Positions 50,922-59,534 of a stretch of DNA of 64,000 nucleotides are shown piece after piece. How positions within the stretch are numbered: the first letter of the stretch is position 1; each line of letters begins with the position of its first letter. A model generated the notes under the pieces. It saw only the letters and a list, made by a program, of their open reading frames with translations, was not told the DNA's origin and searched no databases. This DNA is from Mesorhizobium sp. M1D.F.Ca.ET.043.01.1.1 (GTDB lineage Bacteria; Pseudomonadota; Alphaproteobacteria; Rhizobiales; Rhizobiaceae), in the NCBI RefSeq assembly GCF_003952385.1, contig NZ_CP034444.1:4402001-4466000 (forward strand), given 5' to 3'. The position numbers and the translations under genes were made by a program.

Positions 50922-52169
50922 GTGGCGGGTCCAGGGAGGACGGCCGGGGTTGTGATCGTCGGCGGAGGACACGCCGGCGGCCGCGTCGCGGAAAGGTTGC
51001 GGCACGGCGGCTTTGTCGGGCCGATCGACGTGGCCGGAATCGAAACGGAGGTGCCTTACGAGCGGCCGCCTTTGTCCAAGGGTGTGCTGACATCGGCGGG
51101 CGTGCCGGCAAATGCCTATCTGCTATCACCGGCACGGTGGAACGAGATCGGCGTGCGGTTCCATCTGGGTGTCGAGGCGGTCGGCATAGACCGGCGAGAG
51201 AAGATCGTGGCTCTCTCTAACGGCGCCAGCCTCTCCTACCGGAAGCTGGTTTTGGCGACGGGATTGTCGCCCCGCCGGATCCGATCACTTGAGCCCTTCG
51301 CGGCACACACCTTCTATCTTCGCTCGTTCTCGGATGCGCTCGCGCTGCGCGAGCGCGTCGTGGCTGGCGCGCGGTTGGTGCTTGTCGGAGCGGGGCTGAT
51401 CGGCCTGGAGGTCGCTGCAAGCGCGGTCAAGCTCGGTGCGGCGGTGACGGTTCTGGAAGCCGCCGAGCGGCCGTTGAGCCGACTGCTTCCGCCTTATCTT
51501 TCACAATGGCTCGCCGATCTCCATGAACGGGCAGGCGTACGCATTCTCTGTGGTCGCCAAGTCGTTTCCTCCGAGACGCTGGATGCCGCTGGACGCCTCC
51601 ATCTCGATGACGGGTCGCTGCTGGAGGCCGACCTTGTTCTGGTCGGCATCGGCGGGACGCCGAACGACCGGATCGCCGGCGAAGCCGGCCTGCATATCGA
51701 CAACGGCATCGTCGTCAATGAGTTCGGGAAGACCAGCGATCCCGATATCTTCGCCGCCGGCGATGTCGCGGCGCATGAGAATCGCGTCTTCGGCCAGCGC
51801 TGGCGGTTGGAGTCGTGGAAGAATGCGGAAGACCAGGCGGCCGTCGTTGCGTCCTATCTGTGCGGCAATCCATCCCCTTACAGCGAAGTGCCCTGGTTCT
51901 GGACGGATCAATATGACCTCAATGTTCAAGTGGCGGGGATGCCGGGTGCAGGAGAGCCGGCATTTGAGCGCGGCAAGCCAGGCGAGCGCGCCTATCTGGC
52001 GTATTTCACGACTGGTGGCCGGCTGATTGGTGCAATCGGCGTCGGCTGCGGCCGCGACATCCGCATCGCGCGCGAGATGATCAAGGCAGGCGCAAGGCCG
52101 GACGGCGCCGAACTCGTTCGTAGGGGCTTCACGCGCTTCGGCGATGAACTCGGCAGGCAGGCGTCATGA
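50922..52169 (+). CDS. mocF: FAD-dependent ferredoxin reductase (MocF-like)
   Basis: The 415-aa flavoprotein of the class-I-oxygenase reductase type has a first FAD Rossmann motif VVIVGGGHAGGRVAERLRH (about residues 9-27) and YERPPLSKGVL. The NAD(P)H motif is LVLVGAGLIGLEVAASAVKLGA (about 150-171), then the FAD contact DPDIFAAGDVAAHENRVFG (about 275-293). It passes NAD(P)H electrons to the Rieske ferredoxin. GTG 50922 is proposed; a TTG at 50913 overlapping the hydroxylase stop (TTGA) is equally possible. It overlaps the dehydrogenase start by 4 bases. Confidence 0.87.
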   Translation: MAGPGRTAGVVIVGGGHAGGRVAERLRHGGFVGPIDVAGIETEVPYERPPLSKGVLTSAGVPANAYLLSPARWNEIGVRFHLGVEAVGIDRREKIVALSNGASLSYRKLVLATGLSPRRIRSLEPFAAHTFYLRSFSDALALRERVVAGARLVLVGAGLIGLEVAASAVKLGAAVTVLEAAERPLSRLLPPYLSQWLADLHERAGVRILCGRQVVSSETLDAAGRLHLDDGSLLEADLVLVGIGGTPNDRIAGEAGLHIDNGIVVNEFGKTSDPDIFAAGDVAAHENRVFGQRWRLESWKNAEDQAAVVASYLCGNPSPYSEVPWFWTDQYDLNVQVAGMPGAGEPAFERGKPGERAYLAYFTTGGRLIGAIGVGCGRDIRIAREMIKAGARPDGAELVRRGFTRFGDELGRQAS

Positions 52170-53275
52170 TCCGTTCACGCGCCGCGATCTGCTTCGAAGC
52201 TCACAAGCCGCTCGCGATAGAAGAAGTACAGGTCGCGCCGCCCGGTCATGGTGAAGCGCTCGTCGAGATCGTCGCGTCCGGCCTTTGCCACACGGATCTC
52301 ACCGCGCTCGACGGCGTCAACGCGACCAGCGTCTATCCTCTCATTCCCGGGCATGAGGGCGCAGGGCGAGTGGTCGAGGTGGGCGAGGGAGTCTACGACC
52401 TCCAACCGGGCGATCATGTCATTCCGCTCTATGGTCCCGAATGCCGGCATTGCCGCATGTGCAGGAGCGGGCGGACCAATCTTTGCTGGACCATCAAGCC
52501 GACACGCGACCAGGGCGTCATGCCGGATGGGACTTCGCGCTTCTCGATCGGATCGCAGCCGGTGCACCATTTCATGGGCACCTCGACGCTTTCCCGCTAT
52601 ACGGTCGTCCCTGAAATTGCGCTGGCGAAGATCCGCAAGGATGCGCCGCTGGACAAGGTCTGCCTGTTCGGCTGCGGTGTCACGACTGGCGTCGGCGCGG
52701 CGCTGGCCGAGATCCGGGAGGGTGACGCCGTTGCCGTCTTCGGGCTCGGCGGTATTGGCATCAATGTTGTGCAGGGAGCGCGGCTTGCCGGCGCCGCAAC
52801 CATCATCGGCATCGATCTGACCGACAGCAAATCCGAACTCGCCCGCTCCTATGGCATGACCGCTTTTGTCGACGCGTCGCGCGAGGGCGGCAAGGTCGTC
52901 CAGGCGGTTCGCGATCTTACCGATGGCGGCGTCGACGTCGCCTTCGAATGTACCGGCATCGTGCCGGTCATGCGGCAGGCCTTCGACTGCTGCCAGCCGG
53001 CCTGGGGCACCGCCGTATTGCTCGGCGTCGAGCCGCCAGGCGCCGAAATGGGATTCCCACCGGTAGGCGTCCGCTACGGCCGCACGATCCGCGGCAGCTA
53101 TTTCGGCGGCGTCAAAGGACGCGGCGGGTTGGGCAGGCTGATCGACTATTACATGGACGGCAGGCTCGATCTTGACCGTCAAATCACACACAGCCTGGCG
53201 CTCAGTGAGGTCAATCGCGGCTTCGACCTGATGCGAGCGGGAGAGTCGGTGCGCAGTGTCGTTCTCTTCGAATGA
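52166..53275 (+). CDS. class III zinc alcohol dehydrogenase (S-hydroxymethylglutathione/formaldehyde type)
   Basis: The 369-aa enzyme has a catalytic zinc site GLCHTDLTALDG (Cys about residue 38) and GHEGAGRVVEVGEG. Structural zinc cysteines lie in PECRHCRMCRSGRTNLC (about 91-107), with Cys in FGCGVTTGVGA. The NAD fold is AVFGLGGIGINVVQGARLAGA. Overall it follows class III ADH phrasing (LMPDGTSRF, STFSEYTVVPE-like), which uses S-hydroxymethylglutathione. Being coupled by ATGA to the oxygenase reductase gene, it fits removal of formaldehyde made by demethylation. Oxidation of another alcohol remains possible. Confidence 0.85.
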   Translation: MIRSRAAICFEAHKPLAIEEVQVAPPGHGEALVEIVASGLCHTDLTALDGVNATSVYPLIPGHEGAGRVVEVGEGVYDLQPGDHVIPLYGPECRHCRMCRSGRTNLCWTIKPTRDQGVMPDGTSRFSIGSQPVHHFMGTSTLSRYTVVPEIALAKIRKDAPLDKVCLFGCGVTTGVGAALAEIREGDAVAVFGLGGIGINVVQGARLAGAATIIGIDLTDSKSELARSYGMTAFVDASREGGKVVQAVRDLTDGGVDVAFECTGIVPVMRQAFDCCQPAWGTAVLLGVEPPGAEMGFPPVGVRYGRTIRGSYFGGVKGRGGLGRLIDYYMDGRLDLDRQITHSLALSEVNRGFDLMRAGESVRSVVLFE

Positions 53276-54117
53276 ATGGCGCGAATTCCAGCAAGGAATA
53301 CGGCTACGTCTTCCGTGACCGTCATCCGGAAAGAGCGGACGTCTATAGACGTTTCGATGAGGCGAGCGCCGCTGCCCGCAGTTCACTGACATGCCGACGC
53401 AACGTTGCCTACGGCGCGCATCCGCGTGAAGTGTTCGACTTGTTTGCGGCCGGCGCGGGTGCGCCGCTGGTGCTTTTCGTACACGGCGGCTACTGGCAGA
53501 GCCTCGACAAGGACCGTTACTCCTTCGTCGCTTCGTCGCTCGTTGGCCGCGGCTTCTCCGTGGCGCTGCCAAACTATCCGCTGGCGCCGGAGACGCGCAT
53601 CGAAGCAATCGTTGCACGCATCGGGACCTGCGTGCCGGCGATTTTGCGAACCCTTGCAGCGCCTCCGGCTTTCTGGATCGCGAGCGGCCATTCCGCCGGC
53701 GGTCATCTTGCTGCCACACTCGCGATGAGAAGCCTGACGGCAGGCGCGCCGCTGGCGGGCTGCGTTCCGATCAGCGGCATCTTCGATGTCGAGCCGCTGG
53801 CAGAGACGTCACTCAACGCGGCGCTTGGGCTCGATCGCGAGCGGGCCGCAAGGATCAGCCCGATCCGCTGGCCAGTGCCGCGCTGTCGGCTCGCGGCCAT
53901 CGTCGGCACAGACGAGAGCCAAGAGTTCCTCGAGCAGTCCAGGGGGTTCTCTACATACTGGAGCGGCTCGGGCCAGCACGCCGAACTGGTTCCGATGCAC
54001 GGAAAAAACCACTATACGATATTGTGCGATCTGTTGGAGGAACGCTCGGAAATTGCTGGAGAAATCATGCGGTTGGCTGACGCCTTTCGCAGGGAGACAG
54101 GCCGTGGGCGGGATTAA
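53272..54117 (+). CDS. alpha/beta hydrolase (arylformamidase/esterase-like)
   Basis: The 281-aa protein has the oxyanion motif HGGYWQSLDKDRY (about residues 70-82), the nucleophile in SGHSAGGHLAA (about 144) and a C-terminal His in MHGKNHYTI (about 243). The HGGYW form is typical of kynurenine formamidase-like and related esterases. It is coupled by ATGA to the class III dehydrogenase. Possible roles are hydrolysis of an S-formyl, N-formyl or ester intermediate in the same pathway. True S-formylglutathione hydrolases look different, so this is only an inference. Confidence 0.78.
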   Translation: MNGANSSKEYGYVFRDRHPERADVYRRFDEASAAARSSLTCRRNVAYGAHPREVFDLFAAGAGAPLVLFVHGGYWQSLDKDRYSFVASSLVGRGFSVALPNYPLAPETRIEAIVARIGTCVPAILRTLAAPPAFWIASGHSAGGHLAATLAMRSLTAGAPLAGCVPISGIFDVEPLAETSLNAALGLDRERAARISPIRWPVPRCRLAAIVGTDESQEFLEQSRGFSTYWSGSGQHAELVPMHGKNHYTILCDLLEERSEIAGEIMRLADAFRRETGRGRD

Positions 54118-55027
54118 CAAGCTTCATTTCGTCAATTTCAGCCAGCTGCGTTCCTTTTACGCGGTGGGTCGCGAGCTTAGCTTCACAAAGGCGGCCGATC
54201 TGCTCTGCATCGGCCAGCCGACCGTGACCACCCAGGTCAAAGCGCTTGAAGAGACTTATGATGTTCAGCTCTTCTTGCGATCGCCGCGGGGCTTGAAACT
54301 GACGGACGCGGGAGAAGCGCTTCTGACCGTGGCGCGCCAGATCTTCTCGCTGGAGGAGCAGGCGGTCGGCATATTGCGCGCCGAGGGCAATCAGATTTCG
54401 GGCAAGCTGCGCGTCGGCACGGTGGGTCCGTTCTTCGTCATGGAACTTCTCTCCGCGTTTCATGCTCAATATCCCCTGGTGCAGGTCTCGCTCGAAAGCG
54501 GCAATTCCGACGTCGTCTACAACAAGCTCATGAACTACGAGGTGGATGTCGCCATCCTCGGCCGGAACTACGACGACCCGCGTCTCGATCTCATTCAACT
54601 CGGCCGCCATGAGGTCATCATCTTCGTCCACCGCAATCATCCGTGGGCGGGCCGGCAGCAAATCGATCTCGAGGAGCTCGACGGACAGCGGATGATTTTT
54701 CGCGAACCGGGTTCGATGACTCGTCGGGCGCTGGAGGAGATGCTGGAACTGCATCGGGTCCGACCGAACGTGGTCATGGAGATCCCGCGCGATGGTGTCC
54801 GCGAAGCGGTCGCGGCGGGCTTGGGTGCCGGCATTGTGTCAAAGACCGAGTTCCAGCTCGACGACCGGCTGACGCCCTTGTCGATCGCAGACCACAAGCC
54901 GTTCACCGAGTCTTTCGCAACGTGCCTGAAGGCACGTCAAGAACTTCGTCCAATCGGGGCCTTCATGAAACTTGTGACGGAAGTTTCAAATCTAAAGTTC
55001 AACCAAATGGCTGCCGCCGTCCTCTGA
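54104..55027 (+). CDS. LysR-family regulator of the catabolic operon
   Basis: The 307-aa protein has an N-terminal winged helix (SQLRSFYAVGRELSFTKAADLLCIGQPTVTTQVKALEETYDVQLF, residues about 13-57) and a periplasmic-binding-like effector domain. The GTG at 54104 lies 14 bases inside the hydrolase gene. It is the last gene of the long operon starting at 42973. It is thus the probable pathway-specific regulator, sensing the substrate or an intermediate. Its target should lie before 42973. Confidence 0.82.
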   Translation: MGGINKLHFVNFSQLRSFYAVGRELSFTKAADLLCIGQPTVTTQVKALEETYDVQLFLRSPRGLKLTDAGEALLTVARQIFSLEEQAVGILRAEGNQISGKLRVGTVGPFFVMELLSAFHAQYPLVQVSLESGNSDVVYNKLMNYEVDVAILGRNYDDPRLDLIQLGRHEVIIFVHRNHPWAGRQQIDLEELDGQRMIFREPGSMTRRALEEMLELHRVRPNVVMEIPRDGVREAVAAGLGAGIVSKTEFQLDDRLTPLSIADHKPFTESFATCLKARQELRPIGAFMKLVTEVSNLKFNQMAAAVL

Positions 55028-55059
55028 AAGGAATGAACCTCAATCAGAGGCACTAGGCT

Positions 55060-55162
55060 GGAGGGCCCAAGTCTGCCCGCCAGACGAAGCGGAAGGGCAT
55101 CGCGGCGACCGGCGGCCGAGCGCGACGTCTTGCGACACGCCGTCCACATTGATTGTCGTTTC
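55060..55162 (-). pseudogene. possible remnant of a molybdenum hydroxylase [2Fe-2S] small subunit
   Basis: On the minus strand the frame reads ETTINVDGVSQDVAL. After a shift of frame it gives residues such as LPLRLAGRLGPS, like the start of CoxS/XdhA small subunits (INVDGxxxxVxLDxxxxLLxxLRExLGLTG). No cysteine box follows and stops surround it. It is a short decayed fragment in the gap between the two LysR genes. The remainder of 55028-55224 shows nothing. Confidence 0.3.
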
Positions 55163-55224
55163 TAGAACTGCCGATACAAATTCCAGCGATGCAGTCTGCG
55201 ACGGGCACTTACGCTCACTCCAAT

Positions 55225-56151
55225 TCAATCGTCCTCTTCAATGCCTGGCCTCTTCGCAGGGAAGGAACCTTTGATCCAATCCGCGAAGGCCTGGGCGGCA
55301 GCGGACGGGATCGATAGCCGGGGAAGTAAGAGGTGGAAGGCATGGCGGACGATGGGCCTGGCGTTGACGGGTTGAATGAGCGTCCCGTTCGAGAGGAATC
55401 TCTGAACCAGCGGCGGGCCGATCAAGGCAAACCCCTGACCTTCAAGCGCGGCCTGAACCAGGTTCGTATAGGAATTGACGGTTATTCCGGCCTTCGCTCT
55501 TGCCAGATCGAGTCCGTGAACACGCAGCCAGGTCGACCACCTGGTATGTTCGTCATATGGACCTTCCAGGTGAATGAGCGGATAGGTCAGGAGTTCGGAC
55601 GGTTCGAGCAGCGTGCCCGCGGGCAGAAATGTATTCGCGCAGGTAGGACTTATCTCTTGCCGAACAAGGAATGTCGTCTCGGCATCATCAAACGGCGGGG
55701 AACCGTATCGGATCGCGAGGTCCATATTATCCTCGAACTGCAAGTTGCTGTCGGAGACGATAAACCTCAGTTCGATGTCGGGGTGGATCGCCCTGAACTC
55801 GCCGAGTCTCGGTGACAGCCAATAGGTCATGAAACCCGGCGTGGCGCCAACATTGACGACGTTGGTGTCGGAGCGCCGGCTGATTTCGAGCGTCGCGCGA
55901 AGCGCTCGTTCAAGGGCCTCGGAGATGGCGCGGTGATACCTCTCTCCTGTCCGTGTCAACCGAACCGAGCGTTGCAGCCGTTCGAACAGCGGCACACCGA
56001 GAAATCGCTCCAGGGCATGAATCTGCTGGCTGACCGCGACACGCGAAACGTTCAGCTCCGACGCCGCTTTGGTAAAGCTAAGCTGACGTCCGGCAGCCTC
56101 GAAGGTGATAAGAAGATTGGGCGGCGGCAGCTTGTGGCGAAGTTTTTGCAT
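55225..56151 (-). CDS. LysR-family regulator (GcvA-like), divergent from the betaine-type transporter
   Basis: The product of about 308 aa has a helix-turn-helix LLITFEAAGRQLSFTKAASELNVSRVAVSQQIHALERFLGVPLFERL (residues about 12-58) and an effector domain ending in SIPSAAAQAFADWI. Start candidates are ATG 56151 (MQKLRHKLPPP, the usual N-terminus for GcvA-like proteins) and 56169. The first leaves the dyad TTGC-N11-GCAA (56169-56187) just upstream, which favours it. It is divergent from the ABC operon at 56329 and likely controls it. Confidence 0.85.
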   Translation of the reverse strand: MQKLRHKLPPPNLLITFEAAGRQLSFTKAASELNVSRVAVSQQIHALERFLGVPLFERLQRSVRLTRTGERYHRAISEALERALRATLEISRRSDTNVVNVGATPGFMTYWLSPRLGEFRAIHPDIELRFIVSDSNLQFEDNMDLAIRYGSPPFDDAETTFLVRQEISPTCANTFLPAGTLLEPSELLTYPLIHLEGPYDEHTRWSTWLRVHGLDLARAKAGITVNSYTNLVQAALEGQGFALIGPPLVQRFLSNGTLIQPVNARPIVRHAFHLLLPRLSIPSAAAQAFADWIKGSFPAKRPGIEEDD

Positions 56152-56168
56152 AAAGCTCAGCTTACCCA

Positions 56169-56187
56169 TTGCGTAGGAATTAAGCAA
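56169..56187. promoter_or_regulatory. LysR-type dyad TTGC-N11-GCAA
   Basis: TTGC (56169-56172) and GCAA (56184-56187) with an 11-base spacer fit the T-N11-A LysR box. It lies 18 bases upstream of the proposed LysR start and about 140 bases before the transporter gene, the usual place for autoregulation plus divergent activation. Confidence 0.5.
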
Positions 56188-56328
56188 CTTGCCAACCGGC
56201 TGCCGGGCCGTAATCTGCATCCTGCTTAACAAGCCGAAAAAACACCTGATCGCGCGCCGCGGGGACGCAGCAGCAATCAAGCGCGCCGCCGCGATTGATC
56301 AGGCATAACTTCGCCAAAGGGGAATGAC

Positions 56329-57300
56329 ATGAAATCTCTTATTGCAGCAGTCGGCATGATCGGCGCGAGCTTTCTGGCAGGCGCATCGCCCGCCAGCGCC
56401 GCGTGCGGCACGGTGACGATCACAGAAATGAACTGGGCCTCGGCCGCCGTGGTCACCGCCGTTTCGAGCTTCCTGATGGAGCAGGGCTACGGCTGCACGG
56501 TTAAGAAGGTGCCGACCTCGACGGTCCCGGCGCTCACTTCGCTTGCCGAAACAGGACAGCCCGACATTCTGACCGAAGTCTGGCCAGGCGTCGCGGATAT
56601 CTATTACAAGCTCGAGAAGGAGGGCAAGATCGTCAAGGTCGGCGACGTTCTCTCCGACGGTGGCGTCGATGCGTGGCTGATTCCAGATTATCTCGCCGAA
56701 GCCCATCCCGAACTGAAGACGCTCGACGGCATCCTGGCCAACCCAAAGCTCGTAGGCGGCAAGTTCAACAATTGCCCAGTCGGCTGGGGCTGCCGCACCT
56801 CGAATGACAACCTGATCAAGGCCTTCGAAATCGAGAAACACGGGATCGAGGTTTTCAACCATGGTTCCGGCGAGACGCTGGCGGCCTCGATAGCGGCGGC
56901 CTATACGGCGAAGGAGCCATGGTTTGGCTACTACTGGGCGCCCACGGGGGTTCTCGGAAAGTACAAGATGGTGGAGGTCGACATGGGGCCGGTCGACAAG
57001 GACAAGGCAAAGTGCAACGCCACGGCCAATTGCCCGACCCCAGGCAAGACCGGTTGGCCGAAGGCCACGGTTTTGACCACGATGTCGAAGCCTTTCTACG
57101 ACAAGAACCCAGAACTGGTCGCGCTCATGAGCAAGGTGAGCTTCACCAACCAGATCATGAACGAGCTTCTTGCCTGGCAGGAGGACAAGAAAGCAACCGC
57201 CGACGAGACGGCCGTGTATTTTCTGACGAAATACAAGGATGTCTGGCCGAACTGGCTGTCCGATGACGCCAAGGCGAAGGTCACCGCCATCGTGAAGTAA
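56329..57300 (+). CDS. glycine-betaine/quaternary amine ABC substrate-binding protein (ProX/OpuAC type)
   Basis: The 323-aa protein has a signal peptide (about 24 residues, cleavage after ASA) and an OpuAC fold beginning CGTVTITEMNWASAAVVTAVSSFLME. The phrase PDILTEVWPGVADIY and aromatic WFGYYWAP can form a cation-pi pocket for trimethylammonium groups. AAAGGGG precedes the ATG. A long perfect hairpin follows the stop (57306-57340) before the permease. The ligand is probably a betaine, choline or carnitine-like compound. Confidence 0.88.
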   Translation: MKSLIAAVGMIGASFLAGASPASAACGTVTITEMNWASAAVVTAVSSFLMEQGYGCTVKKVPTSTVPALTSLAETGQPDILTEVWPGVADIYYKLEKEGKIVKVGDVLSDGGVDAWLIPDYLAEAHPELKTLDGILANPKLVGGKFNNCPVGWGCRTSNDNLIKAFEIEKHGIEVFNHGSGETLAASIAAAYTAKEPWFGYYWAPTGVLGKYKMVEVDMGPVDKDKAKCNATANCPTPGKTGWPKATVLTTMSKPFYDKNPELVALMSKVSFTNQIMNELLAWQEDKKATADETAVYFLTKYKDVWPNWLSDDAKAKVTAIVK

Positions 57301-57305
57301 CGCCT

Positions 57306-57340
57306 ATGGGTTCGCGGACCGACACCGTCCGCGAACCCAT
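57306..57340 (+). promoter_or_regulatory. perfect intercistronic hairpin after the binding-protein gene
   Basis: ATGGGTTCGCGGAC and GTCCGCGAACCCAT form a 14-bp perfect stem with a 7-base loop. There is no T-run, so it is more likely an mRNA-stabilising or partial-termination hairpin that raises binding-protein over permease expression. Confidence 0.7.
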
Positions 57341-57414
57341 TGCCGTTGTTGTGGATCCTGGCTTTCGAGATGGCGTTGCTTTGCGCCGATCCGATGCCGG
57401 ACTGAAGGCGCCCC

Positions 57415-58461
57415 ATGGCTTATTACGACGGACTATTCGATCAGCTCGGACTTCGCGGGTGGTGCGATGCCTCGGACTCCACGGGTCCGATGAGCATGGC
57501 CGAATTGCTCAAGAAGAGCAAAGAAGCCGCGGAAGGGCAGGCCCCAGAGAGCGTTCCGTTCCCATCGCTCGACGCGCTGCATGATGCCTGTCGCGCCGTG
57601 CCGCGCACCAGGGACTTCACTGCCGGCATCGAGAACAGCTTCCTCCACGTGCGGGTGGCGTTGAAGACGGTGCTCGATCCGCTGACGCAGCCGCTGTCAT
57701 GGCTTCTGGATTTCTCGCTCAGGGTGGTTGAGGTCATCCCGTGGTGGGCGCTGGTGATCGCGCTTCTGCTGTTGGTTTATTTCGTGTCTCGGTCCTGGTC
57801 CATCCTGGTCCTGGTCGCAGCAACTTTGTTGCTCTTTGGCTTCATCGACCATCTTCATTACGCGCTGCAGACGATGGCAATCGTCTTCACCTGCACGTTC
57901 ATCTGCATCCTGATTGGCATACCGATCGGCATACTCATGGCGAAGAGCAACCGGTTCGAGAGGCTTTCGCTGCCTGTCCTCGACATGCTGCAGACGCTTC
58001 CGTCCTTCGTTTACCTCATTCCTTTGATCTTCCTCTTCTCGGTCACCGAGTCGAAGCTCTACGGGATCGCGATCATCCTTTATGCCGTCGTTCCGGTGAT
58101 CCGGCTCACGAACCTCGGCATCCGTATGGTCGACGGCAATGTCGGCGAAGCCGCGGATGCGTTTGGCATGGACCGCTGGCAGAAACTGGCGAAGGTGGAG
58201 ATGCCGCTGGCGCTTCCCAGCATAATGGCGGGCGTCAACCAGACAATCATGATGGCGCTTTCGATGGTCGTCATCGCATCTCTGGTGTCGGCTCCGGGGC
58301 TCGGCGTCCTCGTGCTGCGCGGCATCAACAACCTCGAGCTCGGCGTCGGACTGGTCGCGGGCCTCGGCATCGTGCTCCTGGCCATCAATTTCGACAGGGT
58401 GAGCAAGGCCTCGATGGCGCGGGTCAACGGAACGCTCCAGCCACGCGGAGAAAGCCGTTGA
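57415..58461 (+). CDS. glycine-betaine-type ABC permease (ProW-like)
   Basis: The 348-aa protein has a cytoplasmic N-terminal region of about 105 residues, then six to seven membrane segments. The EAA loop is EAADAFGMDRWQKLAKVEMPLALPSIMAG (about residues 244-272). TLPSFVYLIPLIFLFSV is typical of ProW/OpuAB. It follows the binding protein after the hairpin. Its stop overlaps a TTG start of the ATPase (TTGA). Confidence 0.9.
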   Translation: MAYYDGLFDQLGLRGWCDASDSTGPMSMAELLKKSKEAAEGQAPESVPFPSLDALHDACRAVPRTRDFTAGIENSFLHVRVALKTVLDPLTQPLSWLLDFSLRVVEVIPWWALVIALLLLVYFVSRSWSILVLVAATLLLFGFIDHLHYALQTMAIVFTCTFICILIGIPIGILMAKSNRFERLSLPVLDMLQTLPSFVYLIPLIFLFSVTESKLYGIAIILYAVVPVIRLTNLGIRMVDGNVGEAADAFGMDRWQKLAKVEMPLALPSIMAGVNQTIMMALSMVVIASLVSAPGLGVLVLRGINNLELGVGLVAGLGIVLLAINFDRVSKASMARVNGTLQPRGESR

Positions 58462-59534
58462 CCGAGCAACCGAAGATTTCCATCCGGAACCTGTACAAGA
58501 TCTTTGGCCCCGACCCGCGATCCATGGTGCCCAAAATCCAGGGCGGCATGAGCAAGGCCGAGCTGCTGGGCAAGCACAACCATGTCATCGGGCTCCAGGA
58601 CATTAACGTCGACATGCGCAGCGGTGACATCACCGTGATCATGGGCCTTTCGGGTTCGGGAAAGTCGACGTTGATCCGCCATCTGAACGGCCTCATCAGG
58701 CCCACAGCCGGCGAAATCCTCCTCGACGGCGTCAATGTGGCGGGCCTCGCCGGTGCGGCGCTCCGGGAGCTGCGCCGGTTTCGGATGTCGATGGTGTTCC
58801 AGAGCTTCGCCCTGATGCCGCATATGCGCGTTCTGCAGAACGTCGAGATGGCGCAACGGGTCAGAGGCGACAGCGAAGCGGATGCTTGTAACAACGCGAT
58901 CAGATGGCTGGAGCGGCTCGGCCTCAAGGGGTTCGAGAACCACTATCCGCACCAGCTCTCCGGCGGCATGCAGCAGCGCGTCGGCATCGCGAGAGCGCTG
59001 GCCTCCAATTCCGATGTCATGCTGATGGACGAGGCGTTTTCGGCGCTTGATCCGCTGATGCGGACGGACATGCAGAGCCTTCTGCTCGAACTTCAGGAGG
59101 AGCTTTCCAAGACGATCGTCTTCATCACCCACGACCTGGATGAAGCGCTCAGGATCGCGGATCACCTGGTAATCCTGAAAGATGGCGTGGTCGTCCAGCA
59201 AGGCGAGCCGCAGAGCATCATCCTCAATCCGGCCGACGCTTACATCGAGAAATTCGTGAACGACATAAATCGCGCTCGCGTGCTCCGCGCCGAGTCCGTC
59301 ATGGTGCCGGGTATCATCGTCGAATCCGGCACGTCGGGGCAGGTCGATGTGGACGATAATCTCGAAACGGTGATGGCGCGTTCGCAGGGCGATCTCACAC
59401 GCACCTTCGTGGTCGTCAGGGGCGGCATTCCGGCCGGGTTGATAAAAATGCAGGACGTCTTCACGGCACTCGTCCCTCGGCATGCCGTGCCGCCGGCGGC
59501 CGCGGGGGCTATCAAAGAGGCACGCACATCTTGA
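58458..59534 (+). CDS. glycine-betaine-type ABC ATP-binding protein (ProV-like)
   Basis: The 358-aa ATPase shows Walker A GLSGSGKST (about residues 62-70), Q-loop VFQSFALMPHM, signature LSGGMQQRVGIARAL, Walker B VMLMDEAFSALDP and H-loop THDLDEALR. A C-terminal region of about 90 residues resembles a degenerate CBS domain (DNLETVMARSQGDLTRTFVVVRGG), the osmosensing part in ProV. It starts at TTG overlapping the permease stop. Its own stop overlaps the aldehyde dehydrogenase start in the same TTGA fashion. Confidence 0.88.
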   Translation: MTEQPKISIRNLYKIFGPDPRSMVPKIQGGMSKAELLGKHNHVIGLQDINVDMRSGDITVIMGLSGSGKSTLIRHLNGLIRPTAGEILLDGVNVAGLAGAALRELRRFRMSMVFQSFALMPHMRVLQNVEMAQRVRGDSEADACNNAIRWLERLGLKGFENHYPHQLSGGMQQRVGIARALASNSDVMLMDEAFSALDPLMRTDMQSLLLELQEELSKTIVFITHDLDEALRIADHLVILKDGVVVQQGEPQSIILNPADAYIEKFVNDINRARVLRAESVMVPGIIVESGTSGQVDVDDNLETVMARSQGDLTRTFVVVRGGIPAGLIKMQDVFTALVPRHAVPPAAAGAIKEARTS

